DNA of 64,000 nt from Bacteroides clarus YIT 12056 (GTDB lineage Bacteria > Bacteroidota > Bacteroidia > Bacteroidales > Bacteroidaceae), in the NCBI RefSeq assembly GCF_900129655.1, contig NZ_FQWK01000006.1:310001-374000 (forward strand), read 5' to 3'. The translations under genes and the position numbers were made by a program. The notes beneath the pieces are model-generated. The model worked only from the letters and a program-made list of their open reading frames with translations, did not search any database and was not told the DNA's origin. Of this stretch, positions 62,974 through 64,000 are shown in pieces (position 1 is the first letter of the stretch; the number at the start of each line of letters is the position of its first letter).

Positions 62974-64000
62974 ATGGACAAGAAATGGATTATCGCTGCC
63001 TTTATCGCAATATTCGCATTAAGCAGTTGCCTTGAAAAAGAAGTTTATCAAGGGCCCGAAGAGGATGAAAAAGAATTTAATGATTTTGACTTTTCCACTG
63101 TTCAATCAGCGACGAGTCTTGAAGTGAGCTATGCCAACAGTGGGGTAAAAGCCAATGTGTATTTTGAAGTGTACGATGAGATACCTGTCGAACAAGATGA
63201 ATATACATATACCAAAAAGACAAATGTCACCCCGCTCTTTGCAGCATATACTGCCGATAACAGCGTTTATAAAGGTACTATCGACCTGCCGGCCTATTTG
63301 CAAAAAGTATATATCTATACTCCGGCATTCTTTGCGCAAACCCTTATTGAAGCAGATGTGACGAACGGAAGCATCCAGGCATCGGACAGCGCCCCTGCAA
63401 AAGAAGCGGAAACCCGGACCACACCTACTCTCCGGGAGTATGACAGCTACATGGCGACTTCCTTCCGGGAAACTCCCGGTAAATATCAAGGTAACCGCTG
63501 GAAAACGTGGTTAGGAGAATACAACCGAAGAAGAAACGGAGAAATCGACTATCAGTATCAAGGCGATTTAGCCGCAACTTGGCGGGATGGCTTATACACA
63601 ATACATTCTCAAGTTATCAATGTCAACAAAGATTGTCCGGAGGAACTCAAATGCTATTCGGACATATCCATCGACAAAGACGCAGAGATTGCATTAACAT
63701 TCTTGGGACAAAATACCTGCTGGAACTGCTCTATGGGCTATTACTACTATAAAGCGACGGAAACACCTCCGGCAAGTCTGGAAGATGCTGACGTTATCAT
63801 GCTTTTCCCCAATACGCAAGACGGTTATTGGATTAACAATCCGAGCGCCGCACGCCGTACAGCCGGTGTAGACCGCCTCACAGCCGTCAAATTAATGTAT
63901 TACCCGCACATAGCCGACGGTAGCCGAGAGGATGCCACAACTGTTTTTCCCGCAGGTTATAAGGTGGGACTTGTCATTGCCAACAACGCATGGAGCAACC
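62974..64000 (+). CDS. LruC/DUF4114-type surface lipoprotein, 3' end beyond the window
   Basis: Open reading frame of at least 342 codons without a stop, running off the window. The signal peptide ends in a lipobox (ALSSC at about 16-20), followed by an acidic stretch (EDEKEFNDFDF) suitable for surface export. The last part (ADVIMLFPNTQDGYW... FPAGYKVGLVIANNAW) matches the DUF4114 pattern common at the N-side of LruC-domain proteins. Function unknown; probably a cell-surface or calcium-binding adhesin-like protein. Start at 62974 fits the promoter at 62926. Confidence 0.7.
   Translation, partial: MDKKWIIAAFIAIFALSSCLEKEVYQGPEEDEKEFNDFDFSTVQSATSLEVSYANSGVKANVYFEVYDEIPVEQDEYTYTKKTNVTPLFAAYTADNSVYKGTIDLPAYLQKVYIYTPAFFAQTLIEADVTNGSIQASDSAPAKEAETRTTPTLREYDSYMATSFRETPGKYQGNRWKTWLGEYNRRRNGEIDYQYQGDLAATWRDGLYTIHSQVINVNKDCPEELKCYSDISIDKDAEIALTFLGQNTCWNCSMGYYYYKATETPPASLEDADVIMLFPNTQDGYWINNPSAARRTAGVDRLTAVKLMYYPHIADGSREDATTVFPAGYKVGLVIANNAWSN

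Overview
The window looks like chromosomal DNA of a gut Bacteroides or close relative. The evidence is a SusC/SusD pair, NigD-, DUF4421-, DUF5686- and DUF2490-type proteins, GldE, many promoters of the Bacteroidetes type (TTTG, about 20 nt, TAnnTTTG), and mostly weak Shine-Dalgarno sequences. I see no rRNA, tRNA, CRISPR array, insertion sequence, phage or plasmid module. It reads as core genome with short accessory intergenic repeats.

Layout. 0-4.2 kb: PHP histidinol phosphatase, a long nested hairpin repeat, an ABC-F ATPase and a DUF3805-like protein. 4.4-9.7 kb: a SusD/SusC outer-membrane uptake pair. 10-14 kb: a transglutaminase-like membrane protein divergent from an OmpR-type regulator and its histidine kinase. 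14-16.2 kb: a cobalamin riboswitch in front of tryptophanase, then a small acetyltransferase. 16.2-19.8 kb: mutY-ssb-gldE-phosphopantetheinyl transferase operon. 19.9-22.1 kb: HU, a 30-residue basic COX24/bS22-like protein and RNase G/E. 22.1-27.3 kb: the inositol-lipid operon (myo-inositol-phosphate synthase, PgpA-like phosphatase, GtrA, CDP-alcohol transferase, AUR1-like PAP2 enzyme) with an iron alcohol dehydrogenase at its end. 27.4-34 kb: a DUF5686 outer-membrane protein, then an aspartate:alanine antiporter and aspartate 4-decarboxylase. 34-38.5 kb: tolC, an NtrC-type regulator and a kinase, with a sigma-54 promoter and a palindromic activator site before tolC. 38.8-43.5 kb: hisGDCB behind a histidine attenuator with a leader peptide containing five His codons. 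43.5-52 kb: thioesterase, hypothetical exported proteins, histidine acid phosphatase, CAT-like acetyltransferase, DsbD and a Dabb protein. 52-59.4 kb: uridine kinase, an MltF-like transglycosylase, then NigD, Yip1, smpB and a metH lacking the activation domain. 59.5-64 kb: a NifU-like/GGGtGRT pair, an MFS exporter and the start of a DUF4114/LruC-type lipoprotein.

Themes. Vitamin B12 appears twice, as riboswitch ligand ahead of tryptophanase and as MetH cofactor. Aspartate uptake and decarboxylation are paired to make proton motive force. Inositol is synthesised and attached to lipid by one operon. Regulatory RNA and DNA are unusually legible: riboswitch, his attenuator, sigma-54 promoter with enhancer-like palindrome, and a hairpin ahead of RNase G/E. 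Intergenic spaces hold several families of short repeats: a nested palindrome in three copies, degenerate arrays of about 22 bp, 7-8 bp arrays, and AT-rich GAATTGAGAATT motifs. All calls are from reading the sequence; no database search was run.
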